From Solibacillus faecavium (GTDB lineage Bacteria > Bacillota > Bacilli > Bacillales_A > Planococcaceae): DNA of 64,000 nucleotides. The stretch is taken from contig NZ_JACSPZ010000004.1 of the NCBI RefSeq assembly GCF_014836905.1, positions 372,001 to 436,000 of the forward strand, written 5' to 3'. Every line of letters starts with the position of its first letter. The stretch's first letter is position 1. Below the pieces are notes generated by a model. It searched no databases, was not told the origin of the DNA, and saw only the letters and a list, made by a program, of their open reading frames with translations. The position numbers and the translations under genes are program-made. This document shows, piece after piece, positions 37,073 to 45,464 of this stretch.

Positions 37073-38737
37073 TTAGATTTCAATAACAATCGGTAAAATC
37101 ATTGGTTTTCTCATTTTCAACGTAAATATATATTGATCTACAGCTTTCTTAATCGCCTTTTTCATAGCAAATGGATTAGATTCCTTAAAGTTCATTACTG
37201 CCGCTTTTGAAATCTCATTTATATCATTTATTAATGCCTCGGATTCTTTGGCGTAAACAAAACCTCGTGAAATACTATCCGGTCCTGAAATAATCGAACC
37301 ATCATATTTACTGATTGTGATAACAATTACAAGCATACCCTCTTCTGATAACTGCTTGCGATCCCGTAGTACAATTTCTCCCACTTCATCACTGCCAACA
37401 CCATCTACATACGTATCTCCTGCAGTAATGGCACGAGTTTGCCTAGCTTCCGCATTTTTAATATCGACAATTTCCCCATTTTTAAGTATAAAAGTATTGT
37501 TGTATTTAACGCCAACTGCTTCTGCAAGTAATCGGTGGATATGAAGCATGCGGTATTCCCCATGAATAGGAATGAAATACTTCGGTTTCATAAGGGTCAG
37601 CATCATTTTTAAATCTTCCTGATAGCCATGACCTGATACATGCATTCCAGTTACACTTGAATTTCCATATACAACTTTTGCTCCAAGCTGAAATAAGTTA
37701 TCAACAATTTTGGAAACGTCCTTTTCATTACCCGGTATTGGCGAAGCAGCAAAAATCACCGTATCCCCCTGTATTACTTTGACATCACGGTTTCGCCCAG
37801 TTGAAAGCCTGGATAATGCTGCTAGTGGCTCACCTTGGCTTCCTGTACATAATACGACTATCCTCTCGGGAGGAAGGTCTCTCATATCCCGTGGTTCAAC
37901 TAACATCCAGCCCGGGATATCTAAATAACCGAGCCGCATTGCGACAGAAGTAACGTTTACCATACTCCGACCAAGCAGTACAAGTTTTCGGTTCGTCTTT
38001 TTTGCTGCTTCCACAATCTGTTGGATTCTATTTACATTGGAAGCAAATGTAGAAATAAATACCTTGCCTGTCGCTCTTAGAAATTCTTCTTCTAAATGGC
38101 TAGCAATAATTTGTTCAGAAGGGGTAAACCCAGGTCGCTCAGCATTTGTACTTTCGGATATAAGCGCTAACACCCCTTCTGTACCGATTGCCGCCATCTT
38201 ATGAATATCCGAAACTTGATCGTTTACGGGGGTAAAATCAAATTTAAAATCTCCGGTATGGACTATTTTCCCTTCTGGAGTATCAAATACAATACCTAAA
38301 CAATCAGGAATACTATGGCTTGTTTTAAAGAATGTTACAGATAAATGCTCAAAATCAATACGAGATTCAGCATTAATCTCATTTAAAACAGTATCGCGTA
38401 ATAACTTATGTTCCTTTAATTTTAATTCGATTAATCCAAGCGTAAATCGTGAAGCATAAATAGGCATATTTAACTTCTTTAGCATAAAGGGAATGCCGCC
38501 AATATGATCTTCATGCCCGTGCGTCACAATTAAAGCTTTTATTTTATGTCTATTTTCTTCTAAATAACTTAAATCGGGAATAATCAAATCAACTCCCAAT
38601 AAACTTTGGTCTGCAAATTTTGCACCACAGTCAATAATTACTAGCTCTTCCCCATATTCAATGACATACATGTTTTTTCCGATTTCATTTATACCACCTA
38701 AAGCGAAAATGGAAAGTTTAATATCGGTATTTAGCAA
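37073..38737 (-). CDS. rnj: ribonuclease J
   Basis: 554 residues from the TTG at 38737, eight bases after AGGAGG. A metallo-beta-lactamase domain carries the full metal motif THGHEDHIGG (about residues 73-82), HSIPDC and TGDFKFD. A beta-CASP domain (for example STFASNVNRIQQI) and C-terminal domain with SGHGYQEDLKMML and PIHGEYRML complete the RNase J layout. The intact HGHEDH makes it J1-like rather than J2-like. RNase J degrades and matures RNA 5'-to-3' and by internal cuts. It stands alone and is divergent from yteA; it may be one of several RNase J paralogues in the genome. Confidence 0.93.
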   Translation of the reverse strand: MLNTDIKLSIFALGGINEIGKNMYVIEYGEELVIIDCGAKFADQSLLGVDLIIPDLSYLEENRHKIKALIVTHGHEDHIGGIPFMLKKLNMPIYASRFTLGLIELKLKEHKLLRDTVLNEINAESRIDFEHLSVTFFKTSHSIPDCLGIVFDTPEGKIVHTGDFKFDFTPVNDQVSDIHKMAAIGTEGVLALISESTNAERPGFTPSEQIIASHLEEEFLRATGKVFISTFASNVNRIQQIVEAAKKTNRKLVLLGRSMVNVTSVAMRLGYLDIPGWMLVEPRDMRDLPPERIVVLCTGSQGEPLAALSRLSTGRNRDVKVIQGDTVIFAASPIPGNEKDVSKIVDNLFQLGAKVVYGNSSVTGMHVSGHGYQEDLKMMLTLMKPKYFIPIHGEYRMLHIHRLLAEAVGVKYNNTFILKNGEIVDIKNAEARQTRAITAGDTYVDGVGSDEVGEIVLRDRKQLSEEGMLVIVITISKYDGSIISGPDSISRGFVYAKESEALINDINEISKAAVMNFKESNPFAMKKAIKKAVDQYIFTLKMRKPMILPIVIEI

Positions 38738-38866
38738 CTTTTATTCCTCCTGTTCGCATCATAAAAAATAGTATTGCCTATACGGTATGAACTATACGAG
38801 AACGGAGATTGAAGTCATGAAATATTTTGCGTTATTTCGTTCATACTAACTAAGAAAGGATTGATA

Positions 38867-39553
38867 ATGATGCTAACAGAAAAACAACTTGCGAAATTAA
38901 AAAAACAGCTGATTGAACAAAAATCAGAATTAATCGGTGATGTAAATGAAAATGAAAATGAACTACTTGCCCGCGCAAGCTTACGTGATTCAACAGATGA
39001 ATTATCAACAGTCGATAATCACCCGGCAGATTTAGCAACTGAGTTATACGATCGCGAAAAGGATATGGCGCTAAAAGTCCATAGTGATGATCTATTGGTA
39101 CAGGTAAATGCTGCTTTTGAAAGGATGGAACATGGTACATATGGAGTTTGTGCAAAATGCCATGCTGAAATTCCTTATGATCGCCTTGTAGCAATACCTT
39201 ATACAACATTTTGTATTGACCACAGTGTAGCAAAATCAGTACCAACCGATCGTCCAATTGAAGAAGATCTGCTTCATCCTGCTGTAGACAATTCATTTTC
39301 AGATAGAGAAAATCATGATGAACTGCAAGATAATGAAGATTCCTTTCAAATCGTTGCTCAATACGGAAATTCGGATACACCGGCCGATTTTGAAGGAGAT
39401 TATGACCATTACAATGATTTATATAAGGACAAAGACGGTGAGGAAATGTATTCGGCTTTGGAATTCCTCCATGTTTCTAAAGAAGACCAACTTAACGGGC
39501 AAATTTCGCAAAAGTATGCGGATGAGGCTAGTAAATATGACTATTTGGATTAA
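38867..39553 (+). CDS. yteA: YteA-like TraR/DksA-type protein
   Basis: 228 residues from the ATG at 38867, six bases after AAGAAAGGA; the next codon is also ATG. A helical N-terminus with DELSTVDNHPADLATELYDR (about 43-62) is followed by a C4-like finger CAKCHAEIPYDRL...TTFCIDH (about 94-118) in which the last ligand seems to be His. The acidic C-terminal region contains a YDHYNDLYKDKDGEE stretch. YteA proteins are annotated with sporulation in Bacillus. The protein probably binds RNA polymerase like DksA, but this is not demonstrated for the family. Confidence 0.82.
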   Translation: MMLTEKQLAKLKKQLIEQKSELIGDVNENENELLARASLRDSTDELSTVDNHPADLATELYDREKDMALKVHSDDLLVQVNAAFERMEHGTYGVCAKCHAEIPYDRLVAIPYTTFCIDHSVAKSVPTDRPIEEDLLHPAVDNSFSDRENHDELQDNEDSFQIVAQYGNSDTPADFEGDYDHYNDLYKDKDGEEMYSALEFLHVSKEDQLNGQISQKYADEASKYDYLD

Positions 39554-39574
39554 TTAGGAATAATTTGTTATGGG

Positions 39575-39618
39575 AAAAGGCTGTGATAAACGTTAAAATT
39601 GACGTTTAACACAGCCTT
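39575..39618. terminator. bidirectional terminator
   Basis: AAGGCTGTG with TAAACGT pairs with ACGTTTA and CACAGCCTT. It lies between yteA and the converging hemAT gene. Confidence 0.85.
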
Positions 39619-39644
39619 AATCTTTAGATAACTATATGACATTA

Positions 39645-40952
39645 TTATAAATGTGTAGTCATTTTATACAACTGGTCTGCTGTACTTGCTACGTCCCTAG
39701 TTTCATGCCCAATATTCCCAATGACACTACTTAAATCCAAAATATCAAATGCTACTTGTTTAATTTGCTTTTCATTTTGGTCAATTGCTTTCAAAATCTG
39801 CTGAAATTTTGTTTGAGTATTAACCGAAACATCCAATCCCGAATCGACCCTTAATTGTACATCTTCAATCATATTCACCGCTGTTGTAGTTAGAGAAGTT
39901 GTTTTTTGAATTAAATCAGTAATATTTTCTACCGAATTTTTTGATTGCTCCGCTAATTTGCGAACTTCCTGAGCTACCACTGCAAACCCTTTCCCATGTT
40001 CGCCTGCTCTTGCTGCTTCTATCGAGGCATTTAAGGCGAGCAAATTCGTCTGATCTGCAATATTTCTTACTAATGATACAATATTTATAATTTGCTCTGA
40101 TGAAACTTTTAAATGGCCGATTAAACGGCTCATTTCCAAAGTACTGTTTTTAATCTCTAGCATCTCTTTTTCTAGTTGAGTTACATCTTGTTTTCCAGCC
40201 ATTGCGTCTTCATGAATGTGCAGTACAATCTCTACATTCGACTCTATTGTATGACTAATTTGTGATGTATGATTGTTAACTTGTTCAATTGATTTGTTTG
40301 TTTCTTCCGTTAAATCTGCAAGGTTTTGAATAATAGAAGAGAGATTACCCTTTAGTTCCTGCTTTACAATATTATATTGTTCATTTCGAAGATTTATATT
40401 TTCCTTTTCATATTCTTCTAAAACTATTTGCATTTCTAGATTAATAAGCTTGGAAATATTTAAATTAATTTGTTCTCTTAGCGTAAAATCTGATATATCT
40501 TTACAAATCAATGTATACATTGCTTCCTGCAGTTTTTGAAACGTCCCCATATACCATTTTGGATCTAATCCAATTTTAAAATGTATACTTGCTAGCTTCC
40601 TTTTAGCTTCAATTGTCTCATCATTAAATATTCCATCGAACATAGAAACAATATAGACATCCAACATCTTCTTTAAACGATCGATTTTTGTTCGTTCCTC
40701 TATAATTTTCCTTAGGGACGGTATAGCCAGAACACTTTCATAAAATACATCCGTAATTGTTGAAACGCCTTCTGCTATATAAGGCTGATATGACTTGATT
40801 TGCCGTAAATTTTCTTCATGAATCCCAATTAATTTCATTTGTAGTTCCAAGTCAGGTCTATTCGTAAAATTCATAATTGGCCTAAAATTTTGTAATTGTG
40901 CGAGTTGAACTGCTTTACCGTTATCCACTTTTTGTTTCCACCATATTGCCAA
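39645..40952 (-). CDS. hemAT: HemAT-type globin-coupled aerotaxis transducer
   Basis: 435 residues from the TTG at 40952, five bases after AAGGGGTG; a GTG nine bases earlier overlaps that site. The N-terminal sensor globin (about residues 25-170) has the proximal-histidine helix [18 protein letters not shown] methyl-accepting signalling domain follows, with the hairpin tip [20 protein letters not shown]. There is no transmembrane helix, as in Bacillus subtilis HemAT, which binds O2 through heme and signals to CheA. Its promoter region contains four TTGTATA elements shared with the divergent MerR-type gene, so the two may be co-regulated. Confidence 0.92.
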   Translation of the reverse strand: MAIWWKQKVDNGKAVQLAQLQNFRPIMNFTNRPDLELQMKLIGIHEENLRQIKSYQPYIAEGVSTITDVFYESVLAIPSLRKIIEERTKIDRLKKMLDVYIVSMFDGIFNDETIEAKRKLASIHFKIGLDPKWYMGTFQKLQEAMYTLICKDISDFTLREQINLNISKLINLEMQIVLEEYEKENINLRNEQYNIVKQELKGNLSSIIQNLADLTEETNKSIEQVNNHTSQISHTIESNVEIVLHIHEDAMAGKQDVTQLEKEMLEIKNSTLEMSRLIGHLKVSSEQIINIVSLVRNIADQTNLLALNASIEAARAGEHGKGFAVVAQEVRKLAEQSKNSVENITDLIQKTTSLTTTAVNMIEDVQLRVDSGLDVSVNTQTKFQQILKAIDQNEKQIKQVAFDILDLSSVIGNIGHETRDVASTADQLYKMTTHL

Positions 40953-40968
40953 AGTATCCACCCCTTAT

Positions 40969-41050
40969 TTGTATAATCTTTGTATAACATTAACCTTCTA
41001 TTATTGTCAATTTTTTTATATTTTAGCCTAAACTATACAAAACTTGTATA
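40969..41050. promoter_or_regulatory. four TTGTATA elements in the hemAT/merR divergent promoter region
   Basis: TTGTATA occurs at 40969 and 40980 (direct repeat, 11 bases apart) and as the inverted pair TATACAA-AAC-TTGTATA at 41034-41050. On the minus strand a TTGACA-N17-TTATAC promoter for hemAT ends in one repeat. On the plus strand the inverted pair overlaps the likely -35 region before TATAAT at about 41070. The layout suits binding by the adjacent MerR-type regulator. Confidence 0.6.
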
Positions 41051-41141
41051 AAGTTTTGAAATTTATAGTATAATCATATCTATATAATTTTTATGGATTA
41101 GAACTGATGGTAACTATTTCTAACAGAAAGGAGGGTACATA

Positions 41142-42041
41142 ATGGTTTCACAATCTTCAAGTTGGCAGTATAACATCACGCAAGTATCTGAAATTACACA
41201 ACTTTCTAAACAGGTTATACGAAAATGGGAAGAACGCTACCAATTAGTCCAGCCTAAACGTTTGGAAAATGGGCACCGCGTCTATTCTGAGGACGATTTA
41301 CAGCAATTTTTAAAAGTGCGCAACCTTTCTTTACAAGGCTATTCCATTAAACAGGCTGTATTAAAAATCCGTCAGCAACAGTTAAATAATGAAAATTTAC
41401 CCGTTTGTACGGAAGAAGAGATGAATGAATATACTAAATATTTATTGCATTACGGAGAGACATGCAATGAGTCTGAAATAAATCGAATTCTCCATCAAGC
41501 TACACATATTTTAGGCTTGGAAAAATTCCTTTCCTCTGTTGTTATACCATTTCTACGAGAGGTTGGAACTCGGTGGGAGAATAATGAATGGACAGAGGAT
41601 CAGGAATCCGTTGCCACCATGGTTATACGAGATTATTTAGTTCAGATACGTAGAAATTATTATTGCCATGAGGATGCACCCCTTCTAATGTGTGCCTGCT
41701 TGCCTGGAGAATACCATGAAGTGCCTCTTCATATTTTAATGCTACAGGCAATGATAAATGGTTGGCGCGCCTTTCTTGTGGGGAGCTCTCCTGCAACCGG
41801 TACAATCGAAGCACTCGTTACCCAACTGCAGCCGAAAGTCGTTCTCCTTTCTGCAATTACGACAATACCATTTGTGCTTCACCCAGATATTATTCAGAGG
41901 TTAGATGAGTTTGCGGCAAAGCATCCCTCAATTCGTTTCTATATAGGGGGAGCTGGTGCACTTGAGCATTTAAAAAGTAACTCCACTAATTCAATAGCTG
42001 TCGTAGCAAATATAAATGACATACTGAAGGGCAAAAAATAA
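41142..42041 (+). CDS. MerR-family regulator with C-terminal B12-binding-type domain (LitR/CarH-like)
   Basis: 299 residues. The N-terminal winged helix is of MerR type: ITQLSKQVIRKWEERYQLVQ (about 18-37) and GHRVYSEDDL. A helical cap domain follows with VGTRWENNEWTEDQESVA (about 143-160), then a Rossmann-like domain CLPGEYHEVPLHILMLQA (about 183-200) with GWRAFLVGSSPAT. This is the layout of CarH/LitR light sensors, which hold adenosylcobalamin. The cap keeps the Trp, but the Glu-His pair of CarH reads Glu-Ser here; a His in GEYHEV fits the lower cobalt ligand. Cobalamin binding and light control are therefore uncertain. It lies 8 kb from the carotenoid operon. Confidence 0.85.
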   Translation: MVSQSSSWQYNITQVSEITQLSKQVIRKWEERYQLVQPKRLENGHRVYSEDDLQQFLKVRNLSLQGYSIKQAVLKIRQQQLNNENLPVCTEEEMNEYTKYLLHYGETCNESEINRILHQATHILGLEKFLSSVVIPFLREVGTRWENNEWTEDQESVATMVIRDYLVQIRRNYYCHEDAPLLMCACLPGEYHEVPLHILMLQAMINGWRAFLVGSSPATGTIEALVTQLQPKVVLLSAITTIPFVLHPDIIQRLDEFAAKHPSIRFYIGGAGALEHLKSNSTNSIAVVANINDILKGKK

Positions 42042-42065
42042 TCCCTTTTATCCACAAACAAAAAA

Positions 42066-42096
42066 TACAGCCCGTTATTTTTAATAACAGGCTGTA
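42066..42096 (-). terminator. terminator after the interrupted binding-protein gene
   Basis: TACAGCCTGTTATT and AATAACGGGCTGTA pair with one mismatch; TTTTTTG follows on the minus strand. Confidence 0.85.
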
Positions 42097-42118
42097 GATA
42101 TTTAAAGTTATTTAGTTG

Positions 42119-43027
42119 TTATTCTTTCGGTTCTAAATCCTCAATTGAATCAATATCTACATAAGACGGTACAACGAATCCATTTTGGGTACCTTTTAAG
42201 TTTTCTCCCAAATCGTCTATATTTTTCTTATGCTTATCATAAAAGGCTTGGTGTGTTGTTGGTAATGCAGCTGAAAGAGAAGCATCTCCTTCTCCTGTAG
42301 CAATTGCTTGGAACATTATAGCTGGATCTACAGGAATAACATCTACTTTGTAACCTAATTCAGTAATTACTTGCTCCATGACACTGCTAGAAGCTAATTC
42401 AGAATCCCAAGTAGTTGTAACTAATTTTAATTCCTCGCCATTGCCCTGTGCAATCCCCTCTGTCCATTCATTCACTTTAGCTTCATTATTTTTAATCCAC
42501 TCCGCAACTGCTGAATCAAAATCACTATTTGTAGCGTCAAGCATTACTTGTTCAACATCTTCCGGTTCCCAATAAAATCGGTCAAGTACAGTATAGACAT
42601 CCGGCAAGTCTTGCTCTAGCCCTTTTCTAACGAGTGTATTAGTATACTCTTCTCCACCTAATGCACCTTTAGGGTCTTCCAGTATTTTTAAATCATAAGC
42701 AGAAAATTTCCAGTGTGGTTTCCAACCTGTGACAATAACGGGTTCCTCATTACGAATTGCTTGATCTAAAGTACCAATCATACCTGCTGTTGAGCTTTCC
42801 TGTAATGTCCACCCTTCTAAATTTTCATATTGTTCTAGTGCATCGTATGTAAGACCTGTTAACCCAGCGCCCGGCTCAATTCCAATTATTGTATAGTCTA
42901 CTTATTCACTGATACTAGCAGAATCTTCTTTTGTATTTTCACTATTACCCGCGTCATCTCCACATGCTGCTAAAAATAAAGCGGAAGTAATTCCTAGTGT
43001 TAAACCAAACGATTTAAATTTCTTCAT
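42119..43027 (-). pseudogene. glycine-betaine-type ABC binding protein interrupted by a nonsense codon
   Basis: From the ATG at 43027 (GGAGATG upstream) the frame gives a lipoprotein signal MKKFKSFGLTLGITSALFLA-ACGD and then hits an in-frame TAA at codon 42. After it the frame continues to 42119 as a full binding-protein domain. The adjacent copy at 43197 has SEQVDYT where this one has SE-stop-VDYT, so CAA has become TAA. A second difference is loss of the tryptophan in APWLPSTH (here SAALPTTH), a residue region that in OpuAC/ProX proteins helps cage the ligand. Both changes suggest a decaying duplicate rather than sequencing error alone. Confidence 0.85.
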
Positions 43028-43129
43028 CGAATAACATCTCCTTAATATCTATGTATCTATTTTAAAAGAGTTAACATTATTTCGTTATTGTTGTCCTATT
43101 GTCTTATATGTACTTCTAACTTATTAAAT

Positions 43130-43167
43130 AATACTTGTGTAGATTTCAAAGCTTCTACACAAGTATT
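43130..43167 (-). terminator. terminator after the intact binding-protein gene
   Basis: AATACTTGTGTAGA pairs with a TCTACACAAGTATT arm around a short loop. It sits between the two copies. Confidence 0.75.
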
Positions 43168-43196
43168 ATTTAAATTAGAAACTCTCTAATAGTTTG

Positions 43197-44108
43197 TTAT
43201 TCTTTCGGCTCTAAATCCTCAATTGAATCAATATCTACATAAGACGGTACAACGAATCCATTTTGTGTACCTTCTAAGTTTTCGCCTAAATCTACAATAT
43301 CGTCTTTATGTTTTTCATAAAAAGCGTTGTGAGTTGATGGTAACCATGGTGCTACAGTGACATCCCCTTCACCTGTTGCAATTGCTTGGAACATAATTGC
43401 AGGATCAACCGGTGTAACTTCAACTTCATATCCTAATCCTTCAAGGACAAGTTTGACTACACTGCTTGATGCAAATTCAGAATCCCAAGGAGTAGAAATG
43501 ATTTTAACCTTCTCACCATCAGCTTGGGCGATATCTTTTGTCCATTCACTTACTTTTTCTTCGTTGTTCTCAATCCAAAGAGCTGCAGCTGCATCAAAAT
43601 CACCACTATCTTGTGCATCATACATCACTTGCTCCATATCTTCCGGCTCCCAATAGAAACGATCCATTACTGTATACACATCCGGCAAGTCTTCTTCCAA
43701 CCCTTTTCTTGCAAGTGTTTGAATATTTTCCGCTCCACCTAAAACACCTTTAGGGTCTTCAAGAATTTTTAAGTCATAGGCAGAGAATTTCCAGTGCGGT
43801 GTCCAGCCTGTCACAATGACTGGCTCTTCGTTACGAATTGCCTGTTCTAAAGTTCCAAGCATTCCTGCAGTTGAACTTTCCTGCAATGTCCATCCTTCCA
43901 GATTTTCGTATTCATCTAATACATTTTGTGATAGACCTGTCAATCCAGCGCCAGGTTCAACTCCGACTATCGTATAGTCTACTTGTTCACTAAGGTTATT
44001 GTTATCTCCGTTTTCACTACCGCTACCATTAGTATCATCTCCGCACGCAGCCAAAAGAAGTGCTGAAGAAACCCCTAAAGTCATCCCAAAGGTTTTAAAT
44101 TTTTTCAT
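43197..44108 (-). CDS. opuAC: glycine betaine/proline-type ABC transporter substrate-binding lipoprotein
   Basis: 303 residues from the ATG at 44108; its GGAG site is unusually far (about 12 bases). The lipobox is LLLAACGD (about residues 18-25). VDYTIVGVEPGAGLTGLSQN, EPVIVTGWTPHWKF and EDPKGVLGG are the OpuAC/ProX signature stretches, and the aromatic residues expected for a quaternary-ammonium cage (Trp in TGWTPHW, VAPWLPSTH) are present. It should deliver an osmoprotectant to a membrane permease, but no permease or ATPase gene is adjacent, so it must serve a transporter elsewhere. A degenerate copy lies immediately downstream. Confidence 0.88.
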   Translation of the reverse strand: MKKFKTFGMTLGVSSALLLAACGDDTNGSGSENGDNNNLSEQVDYTIVGVEPGAGLTGLSQNVLDEYENLEGWTLQESSTAGMLGTLEQAIRNEEPVIVTGWTPHWKFSAYDLKILEDPKGVLGGAENIQTLARKGLEEDLPDVYTVMDRFYWEPEDMEQVMYDAQDSGDFDAAAALWIENNEEKVSEWTKDIAQADGEKVKIISTPWDSEFASSSVVKLVLEGLGYEVEVTPVDPAIMFQAIATGEGDVTVAPWLPSTHNAFYEKHKDDIVDLGENLEGTQNGFVVPSYVDIDSIEDLEPKE

Positions 44109-44273
44109 CTTAAATATCAACTCCAAAAATATAATTTCGTCTACTCCTTCAAAAGCAACAACCCAATTCTAACAAGAGGTTGTTACTAATGTCAAACGAG
44201 TACTCTATACAGGCTTATTTTTTTGGCAACGCGCTGTTATCTAGATGACTAAGCAGTATATTGTATAAAAAAA

Positions 44274-44317
44274 GAAGCATCTCCATGATTGATTTGCTCA
44301 GTCATGGAGATGCTTCT
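44274..44317 (-). terminator. terminator after the CAP-protein gene
   Basis: AGAAGCATCTCCATGA and TCATGGAGATGCTTCT form a 16-base stem with a T run on the minus strand. Confidence 0.9.
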
Positions 44318-44328
44318 ATAAATAACTA

Positions 44329-45201
44329 TTATTGTTTAATGAATTGTTGCGTCCAAATATTACCGTCCTTCACATACCCAACACCGATATGTGTAAAGTT
44401 TGCATTTAAAATATTTGCACGGTGACCTTCAGAATTCATCCAAGCTGTAACAACTTCCTGTGCTGTACGTTGACCTTTGGCGATATTCTCACCAGCTGCC
44501 TTATAGCTAATGCCTAGTGCTTTCAAACGATCAAATGGACTACCGTAAGTTGGACTTGTATGAGAGAAATAATTTTTATCTTTCATATCTTGTGATTTTT
44601 CACGTGCTGCCGCCATTAATGGTGCATGCGTTTGAAATGGTTGTAAACCGGCCTTTACACGCTCAGCATTTGTTAATTCTACAACTGCCGCTTCCATTGC
44701 ATCTATGTCCGATGAATTAGATGCTACAGTGTTTGTTGGTTGTTTTGCAGGTGACTGAGTCGACGTTTGTGTTGTTTCAGTTGCTTTTGGTTGTTCTGGT
44801 GCTACTTCCTTCACTGGCGTTATTGGCTGTTCTGGTGTTGCTTCCTTCACTGGAGCTTTTGGTTGTTCTGGTGTTGCTTCCTTCACTGGAGCTTTTAGTT
44901 GTTCAACTGGCACCTCTTCAACAGTACCTTTTTCATTTTTATTGGAAACAGACTTTTTAACTTTTTTAATTTTAATTGAAATTTTTCCATCTTTAAAATG
45001 ATCATTTTTAATCTCAATAAAGTTAAACACCGAGTTCCCATTATTAAAATATTTATTAGATGCTATCTTTTTATATTCATAATTTTGAGTAGATTTATAT
45101 TGTGGTGTTACCTCTCCTCCAGTTGATGATGCTGCGTTAGCTGCTGGAGCTTGAGTAGCTAAAAGTGCAAATGCACAAAATGTGATAAAGCTTTTTTTCA
45201 T
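44329..45201 (-). CDS. secreted CAP/SCP-domain protein (YkwD-like)
   Basis: 290 residues from the ATG at 45201, eight bases after AAGGAGG; the longer frame to 45261 lacks a site. A signal peptide (MKKSFITFCAFALLATQAPA, cleavage after ANA) leads to a variable region, a Pro/Glu/Lys/Val repeat linker (about 90-135) and a C-terminal CAP domain. That domain has LTNAERVKAGLQPF, SHTSPTYGSPFDRL, AGENIAKGQ and WMNSEGHRANILNANFTHIG, including the His/Glu residues of the family. In spore-formers similar proteins occur at the cell surface or spore coat; their activity is unsettled. Confidence 0.88.
   Translation of the reverse strand: MKKSFITFCAFALLATQAPAANAASSTGGEVTPQYKSTQNYEYKKIASNKYFNNGNSVFNFIEIKNDHFKDGKISIKIKKVKKSVSNKNEKGTVEEVPVEQLKAPVKEATPEQPKAPVKEATPEQPITPVKEVAPEQPKATETTQTSTQSPAKQPTNTVASNSSDIDAMEAAVVELTNAERVKAGLQPFQTHAPLMAAAREKSQDMKDKNYFSHTSPTYGSPFDRLKALGISYKAAGENIAKGQRTAQEVVTAWMNSEGHRANILNANFTHIGVGYVKDGNIWTQQFIKQ
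44790..44910 (-). repeat. 36-base tandem repeat encoding a 12-residue linker
   Basis: Three or so units of about 36 bases encode EQPKAPVKEATP-type repeats in the CAP-protein linker. Two neighbouring units are nearly identical in DNA, so copy number may vary between strains. Confidence 0.75.
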
Positions 45202-45417
45202 TTTGTACGCCTCCTTTCGTACCCCTATCGTAAAATACTTTTTATTAAATTTTTTCACCAATAATTTGGAACGATACCCATTGCGAATTACGAATGCTAT
45301 TAAAATGGTGTTTTGTAATATAAAAGTTGACCAATAGTTACCACTAACTCCGAAACTTTCATTCCATATGGTGTTGACAAAATTCTAATTCTCCGATTCT
45401 ATACACCCATAAACAAA

Positions 45418-45457
45418 AAAGCAGAAGTTTCTCTTTGTGTGAGGAACTTCTACTTTT
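45418..45457 (-). terminator. terminator after the SLH nucleotidase gene
   Basis: AAAAGTAGAAGTTCCTC and GAGAAACTTCTGCTTTT pair with minor mismatches; TTTTTTG follows on the minus strand. Confidence 0.85.
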
Positions 45458-45464
45458 AAAATTT

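Noticed and set aside
44721-44960. Leu/Val-rich repetitive open frame on the plus strand
   Set aside because: It is the antisense image of the Pro/Glu/Lys repeat linker in the CAP protein.
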